DNA from: CBDHDN01 sp965261585
GTDB lineage: Bacteria; Pseudomonadota; Alphaproteobacteria; UBA6615
Reading direction: 5' to 3'
NCBI GenBank assembly: GCA_965261585.1
Contig: CBDHDN010000030.1
Span: 1-55,996 of the forward strand
DNA: 55,996 bases
A program made the position numbers and the translations under genes. Below, one piece after another: positions 37,103-45,418 of the stretch. Under the pieces are notes generated by a model, which was given only the letters and a program-made list of their open reading frames with translations, was not told the origin of the DNA and did no database searches. The number at the start of each line of letters is the position of its first letter. Position 1 is the first letter of the stretch.

Positions 37103-38088
37103 CCGCGGCCACCGACACGCCGCTCGTCCAGATCCGCGACCTGACGATTGTCTTCGACAGGGTCGTGCGTGCCGTCGACGGCGTCTCGCTCGACATCGCC
37201 CGTGGCGAGACGCTGGGTCTGGTCGGCGAGAGCGGCTGCGGCAAGACGACGCTGGGCAAGACCCTGCTGGCGCTCTACCGACCGGCGGCGGGCAGCGTCC
37301 ACATCGACGGTGTCGACACCGCGGCACTCGACCGCAAGGCGCGGGCGCGGTTGCGCCGCACCGTGCAGATGATTTTCCAGGACCCGATCTCGTCGCTGTC
37401 GCCGCGGCTCAGCGTGCGGGCGCTGCTCGCCGAACCGATCCGGATCCATGGGCTCGACATGCAGACGCACTGGCCGCGCATGCGCGAGCTCATGGCCGGT
37501 ATCGGGCTGCCGGAGCTCCAGCTCGACAAGTTCCCGCATCAGATCAGCGGCGGTCAGGCGCGCCGCGTCGGCATCGCGCGCGCGCTCATCCTGAACCCGT
37601 CCTTCATCGTCGCCGACGAGCCGACGGCGGGCCTCGATGTGTCGATCCAAGGCGATCTGTTGAACCTGATGCACGACCTGCAGGGCCGCTTCGGCCTCAC
37701 CTACCTGATCGTCAGCCACAACCTGAACGTCATCCGCAAGGTCACGGACCGAGTCGCCGTCATGTATCTCGGCAAGCTCGTCGAGGTTGGGCCGAGCGAG
37801 CGCATTTTCGCCGCGCCGGCGCATCCCTATACCCAGGCGCTGATCTCGGCCAACCCGATCATCGACCCGGAGAAGAAGCGCACCAAGATCGTCCTGTCGG
37901 GTGAGATCCCGAGCCCGCGCAACCCGCCCTCGGGCTGCCGGTTCCACACGCGATGTCCGATCGCGCAGGCGCGCTGCCGCGCCGAAGAGCCGCCGCTCGC
38001 CGATGTCGGCGGCGGCCGCGCCGTGGCCTGTCACTTCCCATTGACGGCGGGCGCGTCGCTGCCGAGCGCGGCTGGCGCCACCGGGTGA
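37099..38088 (+). CDS. Peptide-type ABC ATPase (DppF-type)
   Basis: 329-residue second ATPase of the importer. Walker A is GLVGESGCGKTTLG, the Q-loop is MIFQDPISSLSPRL, the signature reads ISGGQARRVGIARAL, Walker B is FIVADEPTAGLD and the H-loop is LIVSHNLNV. The C-terminal block HPYTQALISANP and the Cys-rich tail (GCRFHTRCPIAQARC) are complete. ATG 37099-37101 overlaps the previous stop by four bases. The next gene starts 57 bases on, close enough for shared transcription. Confidence 0.94.
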   Translation: MTAATDTPLVQIRDLTIVFDRVVRAVDGVSLDIARGETLGLVGESGCGKTTLGKTLLALYRPAAGSVHIDGVDTAALDRKARARLRRTVQMIFQDPISSLSPRLSVRALLAEPIRIHGLDMQTHWPRMRELMAGIGLPELQLDKFPHQISGGQARRVGIARALILNPSFIVADEPTAGLDVSIQGDLLNLMHDLQGRFGLTYLIVSHNLNVIRKVTDRVAVMYLGKLVEVGPSERIFAAPAHPYTQALISANPIIDPEKKRTKIVLSGEIPSPRNPPSGCRFHTRCPIAQARCRAEEPPLADVGGGRAVACHFPLTAGASLPSAAGATG

Positions 38089-38145
38089 TGCGATCATGTT
38101 AGGCGGTGTTGGCCGTCATTTATCTCTACAATTGTGATCCGGTGC

Positions 38146-40161
38146 ATGGGGTTTGAATCCGAGAACAGCGAGGCGCCGTTGAAGATCGTCGACACGTTGC
38201 CGCGCCAGGTGCGCGAGATCCAGACCTGCTGGATCCCGCTCGCCGACGGCTGCCGGCTCGCCGCGCGGATCTGGCTGCCCGTGGATGCCGAAGACGACCC
38301 GGTACCGGCGATCCTCGAATACCTGCCGTACCGGCGCCGCGACGGCACCGTCCTCCGCGATGCCGAGACCTACCGCTACCTGGCCGGCCACGGCTATGCC
38401 GGCGTCCGCGTCGACTTGCGCGGCGCCGGCGATTCCGATGGCCTGATGCGCGACGAGTACCTGGCGCAGGAGCAGGCCGACGCCTGCGAGGTGATCGCCT
38501 GGCTCGCCGACCAGCCCTGGTGCACCGGCGCCGTCGGCATGTGGGGCATCTCGTGGGGCGGTTTCAACGCGCTGCAGGTCGCGGCGTGCCGGCCGCCGGC
38601 GCTCAAGGCGATCATCACGCTGTGCTCGACCGATGACCGTTACGCCGACGACACCCACTACATGGGCGGCTGCCTGCTCAGCGGGAACCTGAGCTGGGCG
38701 GCGACGATGTTCGCGTTCAGCGCCCGCCCGCCCGACCCGGCGGTCGTCGGCGACGGTTGGCGCGCCCAGTGGCTCGAGCGGCTGGAGAACATCCCCCGCT
38801 TCGCCGCCCTGTGGACCGCGCACCAGCGGCGCGACGCCTACTGGCGCCACGGCTCGGTGTGCGAGGATTTTGCGGACATCGCCTGCCCGGTCTATGCCGT
38901 CGGCGGCTGGGCCGACGCCTACTCGAACGCGATCCCGCGCCTGCTTGCCGGCCTCACCGTGCCGCGCAAGGGCCTGATCGGGCCGTGGGCCCACGCCTAT
39001 CCCCACGTCGCCAAGCCGGGCCCGGCGATCGGCTTCCTGCAGGAGGCGCGGCGCTGGTGGGACCATTGGCTGAAGGGCGCGGCGACCGGGATCATGGACG
39101 AGCCGATGCTGCGCGTCTGGATGCAGGAGAGTGTGCCGCCGGCGCCGCACTACGAGACCTGGCCCGGCCGCTGGATCGCCGAGCCCACCTGGCCATCGCC
39201 GGATATCGCGACCCGAACCTTCCGCCTCGGCGACGGTGAGGCGGTCTCCCTGTGCTCGCCCCAGGACACGGGCGTGACCGCCGGGGCCTGGTGCCCCTAC
39301 GGCCTGCCCGGTGACATGCCGGTCGACCAGGCCGCCGACGACGCGCGGTCGCTCACATTCGACCTGCCGGCCCTGGGCGAGCGCCTGGAAGTCCTCGGCG
39401 CACCCGTTGTTATGCTGGATCTCGCGGCGGACAAGCCCGCCGGATTCGTCGCCGTGTGCCTCGTCGACGTCGCGCCCGACGGTGCGGCGACGCGCATCGG
39501 CTACGGCCTGCTCAACCTGACCCACCGCGACTCCGATGTCGCCCCCATGCCGCTCCAGCCCGGGCAGCGTTACCGGGTGCGGATCCAGCTCAGCGACATC
39601 GGCCACGCCTTTCCGACCGGACATCGTCTGCGGGTCGCCGTGTCGACCGCCTATTGGCCGACGGTCTGGCCATCGCCGGAGGTGGTCACGCTGCAGCTGT
39701 TCCCGGCCGGTTGCGGCCTCGACCTGCCGGTCCGCGCGCCGCGCGCAGAGGACCGTACGCTGCCGCCGTTCCCGTCGCCCGAGGCGGCGGCCACCGTGCC
39801 TCACACGCTGCGCCTAGAGGGCCAGCGCGAGCGGTTCGTCGAGCGCGACGGCAGTGTCATCCGCGTCACCGCGCACAAGGACCGCGGCGCCGTGCACCTG
39901 CACGACATCGACCTGGAGATCGACGGCGCCGGCGTCGAGAGCTACGAGATCGATGCCGCCGATCCCCTGTCGGCGCAGCTGACCGCGGCCTGGACCTATC
40001 GCCTGAGCCGCGGCGCCTGGCGCGTGCGGACACAGACGCGGTACACGCTCACCGCCACCGTCGACACGTTCTCCATCGACGCGTCGCTCGCCGCCTACGA
40101 GGGCGATGCCTGCATTTTCACGCGCACGTGGCGCGACGAGATCCCGCGCGATCATGTCTAG
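38146..40161 (+). CDS. CocE/NonD family serine hydrolase
   Basis: 671-residue enzyme of the cocaine-esterase/X-Pro dipeptidyl-peptidase class, which hydrolyses esters or amides, including acyl-peptide and beta-lactam type bonds. The N-terminal alpha/beta-hydrolase part has VRVDLRGAGDSDG and the nucleophile elbow GMWGISWGGFNAL (Ser about 136). The acid is probably in AVGGWADAYSNAI and the His in GPWAHAYPH. A helical cap follows, then a C-terminal jelly-roll (PepX_C) from about residue 320, including GHAFPTGHRLRVAVSTAYWP. No signal peptide is seen, so it is cytoplasmic. GTG 38134 is an alternative start. It overlaps the lyase homologue downstream by 8 bases. Confidence 0.9.
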   Translation: MGFESENSEAPLKIVDTLPRQVREIQTCWIPLADGCRLAARIWLPVDAEDDPVPAILEYLPYRRRDGTVLRDAETYRYLAGHGYAGVRVDLRGAGDSDGLMRDEYLAQEQADACEVIAWLADQPWCTGAVGMWGISWGGFNALQVAACRPPALKAIITLCSTDDRYADDTHYMGGCLLSGNLSWAATMFAFSARPPDPAVVGDGWRAQWLERLENIPRFAALWTAHQRRDAYWRHGSVCEDFADIACPVYAVGGWADAYSNAIPRLLAGLTVPRKGLIGPWAHAYPHVAKPGPAIGFLQEARRWWDHWLKGAATGIMDEPMLRVWMQESVPPAPHYETWPGRWIAEPTWPSPDIATRTFRLGDGEAVSLCSPQDTGVTAGAWCPYGLPGDMPVDQAADDARSLTFDLPALGERLEVLGAPVVMLDLAADKPAGFVAVCLVDVAPDGAATRIGYGLLNLTHRDSDVAPMPLQPGQRYRVRIQLSDIGHAFPTGHRLRVAVSTAYWPTVWPSPEVVTLQLFPAGCGLDLPVRAPRAEDRTLPPFPSPEAAATVPHTLRLEGQRERFVERDGSVIRVTAHKDRGAVHLHDIDLEIDGAGVESYEIDAADPLSAQLTAAWTYRLSRGAWRVRTQTRYTLTATVDTFSIDASLAAYEGDACIFTRTWRDEIPRDHV

Positions 40162-41722
40162 CGACTTGGTGCTGACGGGCGCCGACCTGACGCCGGGCGG
40201 CGTTGCCGCCGTGGCGCGCGACGGCGTGAAAGTGACTATCGCCGGCGCCGCGGCGGATCGCCTGCGGGCCAGCCGCGCCGTCGTCGAGCGGCACCTGGCC
40301 GACGGCCAACCGGTCTACGGCCTGACGACGGGCCTCGGCGCCCGTGCCGGCGAGCGGGTGTCCACGACGGCGCTGGCAGAATTCGCCGCGGTCACGGTGC
40401 GCGGCCGCGGCAACGCCGTCGGCCCGCCGCTGGCGACCGACGCCGTGCGCGCCCTCATGGTCGTGCGCCTCAATGGCCTGCTGGTCGGCGGGGCAGGGGT
40501 CTCGCCGGCGCTCGCCGAGAGGCTCGCCGCCCTGCTCAACGCGGGGCTGCACCCCGTGATCCCGTCGATCGGCTCGATCGGCGCGGCGGATCTGTGCATG
40601 CTGGCCCATCTCGGCCTGGCGCTGATCGGCGAAGGCGAGATCGAGTTGGGCGGCGAGCGGCTGCCGGCCGCAGGCGCGCTCGCGCGGGCCGGGCTGGCGC
40701 CGTTGGCGCTCGCCCCGAAGGACGGCCTCGCCATCTGCAACGCCTCGTCCCATTCGGTCGGCCTGGCGTGCCTCGTCCTGGTCGATGCCGCGGCGCTCGT
40801 CGACGTGGCCCAGACCGCCGCCGCTCTCACCATGGAGGGCTTCCGGGCCAACCTCAGCCCGCTCGACCCGCGCGCCGCGGCGGCCCGTCCGGCCCCGGGC
40901 CAGGCCGTCGCGGCGGCGCAACTGCGCGGGCTGCTGGCCGCCGGCGCCCTGACGGAACCGGGCGCGGCGCGGCGGCTGCAGGACCCGATCAGCCTGCGCA
41001 GCGTCGCTCCGGTCCACGGCGCGGCGCTGGCGGCCCTCGACTTCCTGCGCCCGGCCGTGGCGGCCGACCTCAACGGCGCCGGCGACAACCCGCTCGTCGT
41101 GCCCGACGACGGCGTCATGCTGTCGACCGGCAACTTCCATACGCCGGCCCTGGCCCTCGGGCTGGAGACCTTGGGCCAGGCGATGGCGCACGTCGCCGCC
41201 CTGTCGGTCAGCCGCATCGGCCGTCTGCTGGAGGCGCGGCTCAGCGGCCTGCCGCGCAACCTTTCCCGCCGCGATCAGTCGCGTTCGGGCTTTGCGCCGC
41301 TGACGAAGACGGCCGAGGCGCTGCTGCAGGAGATCCGCCACGCCGCCCTGCCGTCGCCGATGGAGCTGCGCTTTGCTGCCGAGGCCGTCGAGGACGATCT
41401 CACGAACGCGCCGTTGGCCGCCAAGAAGGCCGGCGAGATCCTGTGGCGGTTGCGTCTGGTGCTGGCGATCGAGCTGATCGTCGCGGCCCAGGCCGTCGAC
41501 CTCGCCGTTGTCAGCCGCCTCGGCCGCGGCACGGCCGCCGCACAACGTCTCGTGCGCGGTGTTGTGCCGCCGCTCGACGACGACCGCCCCAGCGGCCCGG
41601 ATGTCGAACGCGTCGCCGAGCAACTGCTTGCAACCGGCGCGCTTGCGCGCGGCGTCGACGCGGCGGTCGAGGCGTACTGCACGACCACGAAGAATGCCCT
41701 CCCCCCTTGTGGCGGAGCGTAG
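40154..41722 (+). CDS. Aromatic amino-acid lyase homologue without the MIO triad
   Basis: 522-residue member of the histidine/phenylalanine ammonia-lyase family. Matching blocks are PVYGLTTGLGARAG (with the catalytic Tyr, residue 55), RLNGLLVGGAGVSP, SLRSVAPVHGA, GDNPLVV, STGNFHTPALALGLETL and RLSGLPRNLS. The cofactor loop, normally GSVGASGDLAPLAH, reads GSIGAADLCMLAH: Ala-Ser-Gly is replaced and the loop is one residue shorter, so the MIO prosthetic group cannot form in the usual way. The QDPYSLR motif is QDPISLR (Tyr to Ile 279), while the Asn of LAICNASSHS is kept. The chemistry may differ from ammonia elimination. The last residues (LPPCGGA) run into a C-rich repeat. Confidence 0.85.
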   Translation: MSSDLVLTGADLTPGGVAAVARDGVKVTIAGAAADRLRASRAVVERHLADGQPVYGLTTGLGARAGERVSTTALAEFAAVTVRGRGNAVGPPLATDAVRALMVVRLNGLLVGGAGVSPALAERLAALLNAGLHPVIPSIGSIGAADLCMLAHLGLALIGEGEIELGGERLPAAGALARAGLAPLALAPKDGLAICNASSHSVGLACLVLVDAAALVDVAQTAAALTMEGFRANLSPLDPRAAAARPAPGQAVAAAQLRGLLAAGALTEPGAARRLQDPISLRSVAPVHGAALAALDFLRPAVAADLNGAGDNPLVVPDDGVMLSTGNFHTPALALGLETLGQAMAHVAALSVSRIGRLLEARLSGLPRNLSRRDQSRSGFAPLTKTAEALLQEIRHAALPSPMELRFAAEAVEDDLTNAPLAAKKAGEILWRLRLVLAIELIVAAQAVDLAVVSRLGRGTAAAQRLVRGVVPPLDDDRPSGPDVERVAEQLLATGALARGVDAAVEAYCTTTKNALPPCGGA

Positions 41723-41765
41723 GGTGGGGGTGAAACGGCCGTCTAGGAAAGTGAGTCCTGAGGTC

Positions 41766-42770
41766 ATGCAACCCATCCACATCCTCTTCCTGAACGGGCC
41801 CGACGTCGCGGGTCTTGCTTTGTCCGACGACGAGATCCTGGCCGCCGTCGAGGCAGCGCTACGCGCCCAGGGCAACGGCGAGACCGTCATCGAGCCGCGC
41901 GTGCACCTCGTCCCGGAGACGTCGGTGATCGGCCACTTCAACGTGCTGCGCGGCTACGTCAGGCCGCTCGGCGTCGCCGGCGTCAAGGTCGTCGGCGACT
42001 ACTACAAGAACTTCGAGCGCGGCCTGCCGTCGGAGCTGGCGGTCCTCAACCTGTTCGATCCGGAGATCGGCGCGCCGACGGCCATACTCGACGCCTCGGC
42101 GATCACCGACATCCGCACCGGCGCCATGACGGCGCTCGGCGCCAAGCACCTGGCGCGCCCGGACGCCCGCGTCCTCGGCCATATCGGCGCCCGCGGCACC
42201 GCCTACTGGAACGTGCGGCTGCTCGACCGTCTGTTCGACTTCGCCGAGATCCGCGTCCATTCGCGGCGGCCGGAGAGCCGCACCGCCTTTGGCGCGCGGC
42301 TCGCGGCTGACCTCGGCAAACCGATCCGCGTCGTCGACGATTGGGAGGGGTGCGTGCGCGACGCCGACATCGTCGTCGAGGCCACCCGCTTGCCGGAGCC
42401 GGCGCCGCTGCTCAAGACCGACTGGATCAAGCGTTCGGCCCTGGTTGTCCCATATGGCACGATGAGCGCGGTCGAGCCGTCGCTGACCGACATCATGGAC
42501 AAGGTCGTCGTCGACGACTGGGGCCAGTGCCGCAAGGGCCTGCCGTTCGGCGCCCTGCGCCAGCACGTCGATCAGGGCAGGCTCACCGAGGACACGTTGC
42601 ATGCCGAACTCGGCGAGATCGTCGCCGGCCACAAGCCGGGCCGCGAGCGCGCCGACGAGACGATCCTGTTCTGGCACCGCGGCCTGTCGACGACCGACAT
42701 CGCCCTCGGCCACGCTCTCGTCGAAAAGGCCCGCGCCCAGGGCGTCGGCCAGACGCTGCGGTTCAGATAG
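41766..42770 (+). CDS. Ornithine cyclodeaminase/mu-crystallin family protein
   Basis: 334-residue NAD(P)-dependent protein of the OCD/mu-crystallin family (PF02423), whose members include ornithine cyclodeaminase, alanine dehydrogenase, ketimine reductase and opine-type enzymes. Visible blocks are LALSDDEILAAVEAALRAQ, GVKVVGDYYKNFERGLPS, PTAILDASAITDIRTGAMTALGAKHLA and the dinucleotide fold VLGHIGARGTAYWNVRLLDRLF, with RVHSRRPESRTAF after the second strand. The usual GxGxQA nucleotide loop is GARGTAYW here, a variation worth noting. It begins 43 bases after the lyase homologue and probably works in the same pathway. Confidence 0.88.
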   Translation: MQPIHILFLNGPDVAGLALSDDEILAAVEAALRAQGNGETVIEPRVHLVPETSVIGHFNVLRGYVRPLGVAGVKVVGDYYKNFERGLPSELAVLNLFDPEIGAPTAILDASAITDIRTGAMTALGAKHLARPDARVLGHIGARGTAYWNVRLLDRLFDFAEIRVHSRRPESRTAFGARLAADLGKPIRVVDDWEGCVRDADIVVEATRLPEPAPLLKTDWIKRSALVVPYGTMSAVEPSLTDIMDKVVVDDWGQCRKGLPFGALRQHVDQGRLTEDTLHAELGEIVAGHKPGRERADETILFWHRGLSTTDIALGHALVEKARAQGVGQTLRFR

Positions 42771-42819
42771 GCTCCGCGAATCATCGGCTGAAAGACGCCT
42801 CAACGCCACTCACCAAGAT

Positions 42820-42943
42820 CGTCACCCCGGCCCCCGAGCCGGGGCCCATTCGGCGTCTCGCACGATCACAGCGAGAGATTGCAGTCGCCCTCCGCCATCG
42901 CGCTTTTCGTTCCATGGGCCCCGGCTCGGAGGCCGGGGTGACG
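42820..42943. repeat. 124-bp palindromic repeat
   Basis: Two 30-base arms (42820-42849 and 42914-42943) are inverted copies with one mismatch. Each arm is itself a hairpin (ccccggc...gccgggg). The element fills the gap between the cyclodeaminase homologue and the PhnD-like gene. REP/BIME-like units with the cgtcaccccggc core are common between genes in Alphaproteobacteria. It may end or stabilise the upstream transcript. Confidence 0.8.
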
Positions 42944-43005
42944 GTTTGCGTGCAACGATGCAGCGCTGTTCGTCCCTCGTTCACCTCGACTATGCTTCCG
43001 ACACC

Positions 43006-43803
43006 ATGGCGATTGCCAGCCTGCCCATGTACGACCTCGCGCCCGCGGCGGTGCGCGATTGGTGGCGCGGTCTCGCCCGGCATCTGAGCGCGGCGGGCCT
43101 CGACGACGTCCCGGCAACGCTGACCGAGCCGCCGGACGTCACCGCGCATTGGCGTGTCCCCGAGTTGCTGTTCAGCCAGACCTGCGGCTATCCGTTGACC
43201 CACGCGCTGGCCGGCCAGGTCGGCCTGGTGGCGACGCCGACCTACGACACGCCGGGCTGCGATGGGCCCGACTATTGCAGCTTCGTCATCGTTGGCGCCG
43301 ACAACCCAGCCAAAGGCATTGCCGAGCTGCGCGGCCAGCGCTGCGCGATCAACGGCTTGGACTCCCAGTCCGGCTGCAATGCCCTGCGCGCGCTGATCGC
43401 GCCCATCGCCGGTAGCGACCCGTTCTTCGCGAGCGCCGCCCTGAGCGGCAAGCACGAGCGCAGCGTCGCCATGGTGCGCGATGGTCAGGCCGACGTCGCC
43501 GCGATCGACTGTATCGTCCATGGCCTGATCGCCATGCACCGGCCCGCGAGCCTGGACGGCACGCGCATCCTCTGCCGGACCGCCGCGGCGCCGGCGCCGC
43601 CGTTCATCACCGCACTTCGCCACGGCCCCGACACTTTGGCGCGACTGCGTGACGGCCTGCAGGCCGCGTTTGCCGATCCCGCGCTCACCGAATGCCGCAC
43701 GGCCCTGGTGCTCGGCGGCTGTGAAGTGCTGCCGCTCGAGGCCTACGACTGCATCGCGGAGATGGAGCGTGACGCCGCTCGCGCCTTGCTCGCGGCGGCA
43801 TAG
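43006..43803 (+). CDS. PhnD-like (phosphonate-type) binding protein
   Basis: 265-residue protein resembling PhnD/TauA-like solute-binding domains (PF12974): MYDLAPAAVRDWWRGLARHL, ELLFSQTCGYPLTHALAG, YCSFVIVGADNPAKGIAELRGQRCAINGLDSQSGCNALR and GQADVAAIDCIVHGLIAMH are the usual blocks. No signal peptide is visible from ATG 43006, and a longer in-frame upstream region looks like repeat sequence. It is either a cytoplasmic sensor-like version or has lost its export signal. No phosphonate transporter genes adjoin it. Whether it belongs to the importer cluster upstream is uncertain because the palindromic repeat lies between. Confidence 0.8.
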   Translation: MAIASLPMYDLAPAAVRDWWRGLARHLSAAGLDDVPATLTEPPDVTAHWRVPELLFSQTCGYPLTHALAGQVGLVATPTYDTPGCDGPDYCSFVIVGADNPAKGIAELRGQRCAINGLDSQSGCNALRALIAPIAGSDPFFASAALSGKHERSVAMVRDGQADVAAIDCIVHGLIAMHRPASLDGTRILCRTAAAPAPPFITALRHGPDTLARLRDGLQAAFADPALTECRTALVLGGCEVLPLEAYDCIAEMERDAARALLAAA

Positions 43804-43914
43804 AGGACGAGCGCCGCATGCCGGCGCCAGCGCTCCCATGACGAACGCGCTGCGGCCAATTCCGGCGACGGCGCTGAGCGATCGAGAATCCGATGTTCAT
43901 CTCACCGTGTCATT

Positions 43915-43931
43915 ATGGCAATATATGCCAT
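43915..43931. promoter_or_regulatory. Palindromic operator upstream of parD
   Basis: Perfect inverted repeat atggca-atata-tgccat, 22 bases before the antitoxin start. The AT-rich centre could overlap a -10 element. Ribbon-helix-helix antitoxins usually bind such palindromes and repress their own operon. Confidence 0.6.
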
Positions 43932-43953
43932 TCACGGGCTAGGAGTGTGCGAC

Positions 43954-44223
43954 ATGCCGACCCGCAACGTGCTGCTCTCAGAGCGTCAGGAAGAGCTGAT
44001 TGGCGAGCTGATCGAATCGGGCCGCTATCAGAACGCCAGTGAGGTGATGCGCGAGGGACTGCGGCTCGTCGAGGAGCGCGAGGCGGCCATTGAAGGCTTG
44101 GTCTGGCGCGAATTCCTGAGGCCTCGGATCGAAGAGGCCGAGCGGGGCGATGGGAAGTGGGTCGAGCACAAGGACTTCAAGAGGCGCGCCCGCAAGCTGT
44201 TTGACCGCGTCAGGGCCGAGTGA
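43954..44223 (+). CDS. parD: ParD-like ribbon-helix-helix antitoxin
   Basis: 89-residue DNA-binding antitoxin of the ParD/CopG type. The N-terminal ribbon-helix-helix reads PTRNVLLSERQEELIGELIESGRYQNASEVMREGLRLVEERE, with the typical SGRYQNASEV turn. The C-terminal half, normally the toxin-binding part, is charged and helical. An AGGAG site lies about 9 bases before ATG 43954-43956, with a palindromic operator upstream. No ParE-like toxin follows: 172 bases downstream the DNA is cut by an IS3 element. The gene is intact but apparently orphaned. Confidence 0.85.
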   Translation: MPTRNVLLSERQEELIGELIESGRYQNASEVMREGLRLVEEREAAIEGLVWREFLRPRIEEAERGDGKWVEHKDFKRRARKLFDRVRAE

Positions 44224-44423
44224 CCGATCGGTATGCGGAGTTCGTCGCGCTGCGCGCGGCCCTGGACCCCAAAAATCGAGGCCAGGAGCGCGATCGGCGT
44301 CGGGAGCGTCCTATCTGCGCCCATGTCCTCGTCGTTGGCCAAACAGGTCATCCCTTTTGGCGAGCAGCGCCTCCCACGGAACCTGTCAACGACTTTGAGA
44401 CACCGACGGTTTCTATTTACTGA
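44220..44423 (+). other. Short unrecognised ORF, possible toxin-gene remnant
   Basis: A GTG overlapping the parD stop codon opens a 67-codon frame (MTDRYAEFVALRAALDPKNR and on) that runs into the IS3 element and stops inside it. The overlap is what a toxin partner would show, but the sequence does not resemble ParE or any toxin I know. It may be the 5' remnant of a gene cut by the IS3 insertion, or not coding at all. Confidence 0.25.
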
Positions 44424-45418
44424 CTCGTTTCTCCTGTTGTGGAAGTGGCGGGTGGGTTGATCCAGACGGCTTCGGGAAGCGGGGCGGGTTTCGGGGTGCC
44501 GTGGACGAAGCGTTCGGGGTGAAGGGCCCAGGCGGCTTGCAGGGTACGTCCGCGCTGAGCCAGCACATCCGGTGCCCGGTGATGATGGACATCATCGGGG
44601 GTGAGCATCGCGATCCCGGCATGGCGGTGCTCGGTGTTGTACCAGGGGAAGAACGACCGGCAGAAGGCGATGGCGGCGGTAATGTCTTCGAAGCGCCCAG
44701 GGAAGCCGGGGTGATACTTCAGGGTCTTGAACTGCGCTTCGGAGAACGGGTTGTCATCGCTGACCTGGGGGCGGCTCAGAGAGCGGGTGACCCCGAGGTC
44801 GGCGAGGAGTTGGGCGGTACACTTGCTGGTCATCGGCGCGCCGCGGTCCGAATGCAGGGTGAGCACCTGGGGCTCGATGCCTTGCTTGAGACAGGCTTCC
44901 TCGATCAGCGTCGCGGCGAGCGCGGCGTTCTCCCGATCGGCAACCATCCAGCCCACGACGCAGCGGCTGAAGATGTCGAGCAAGACATAGAGGTAGAAGG
45001 ACGTCCAGCGTTTGGGCCCCCGGAGCCGGGTGATATCCCAGGACCAGGTCTGGTTGGGGCCCGTGGCCACCAGCTCGGGCTTGGTGTAGCAGGGATGACT
45101 GCGCTGATTGCGCCGCTCTCGCACCGGCTGGTTCGCGGCCAGGATCCGGTACATCGTGCGCTCGGCGCACAGATACTGGCCTTCATCGAGCAGCGTCGCG
45201 ACGACCTCGGCCGGTGACCGGTCGACGAAGCGCGGGCTGGCGAGCACGTCGAGGACGTGCGCGCGTTCGGACGCACACAGGGCCCGGGCGGGCATAGGAC
45301 GGGGCTGCTGATGCCCGAGAGCGGGCCTCTGACGACGGTAGAAGGAAGCCCGTGGCACCCCCAGCGCTCGGCACGCCGGCGCCACGCCGACCTGCGATGC
45401 GAGCGGCTGGACGGCCAT
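44417..45418 (-). CDS. IS3-family transposase OrfB
   Basis: 333-residue catalytic subunit with the rve integrase fold. QTWSWDITRLRGP holds the first Asp, TLHSDRGAPMTSKCTAQLL the second, and the conserved DDNPFSEAQFKTLKYHP the Glu. The N-terminal part with YRRQRPALG and ERTMYRILAANQPVRERR is typical. Its ATG shares one base with the OrfA stop (TGATG), so expression is by translational coupling and not by the -1 frameshift seen in many IS3 elements. The frame is intact. Confidence 0.94.
   Translation of the reverse strand: MAVQPLASQVGVAPACRALGVPRASFYRRQRPALGHQQPRPMPARALCASERAHVLDVLASPRFVDRSPAEVVATLLDEGQYLCAERTMYRILAANQPVRERRNQRSHPCYTKPELVATGPNQTWSWDITRLRGPKRWTSFYLYVLLDIFSRCVVGWMVADRENAALAATLIEEACLKQGIEPQVLTLHSDRGAPMTSKCTAQLLADLGVTRSLSRPQVSDDNPFSEAQFKTLKYHPGFPGRFEDITAAIAFCRSFFPWYNTEHRHAGIAMLTPDDVHHHRAPDVLAQRGRTLQAAWALHPERFVHGTPKPAPLPEAVWINPPATSTTGETSQ

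Noticed and set aside
38116..39804. Long minus-strand open frame (562 codons) opposite the CocE hydrolase gene
   Set aside because: Antisense shadow of a GC-rich gene; composition and lack of motifs argue against coding. The same holds for the 607-codon frame opposite the lyase homologue (40118-41941).
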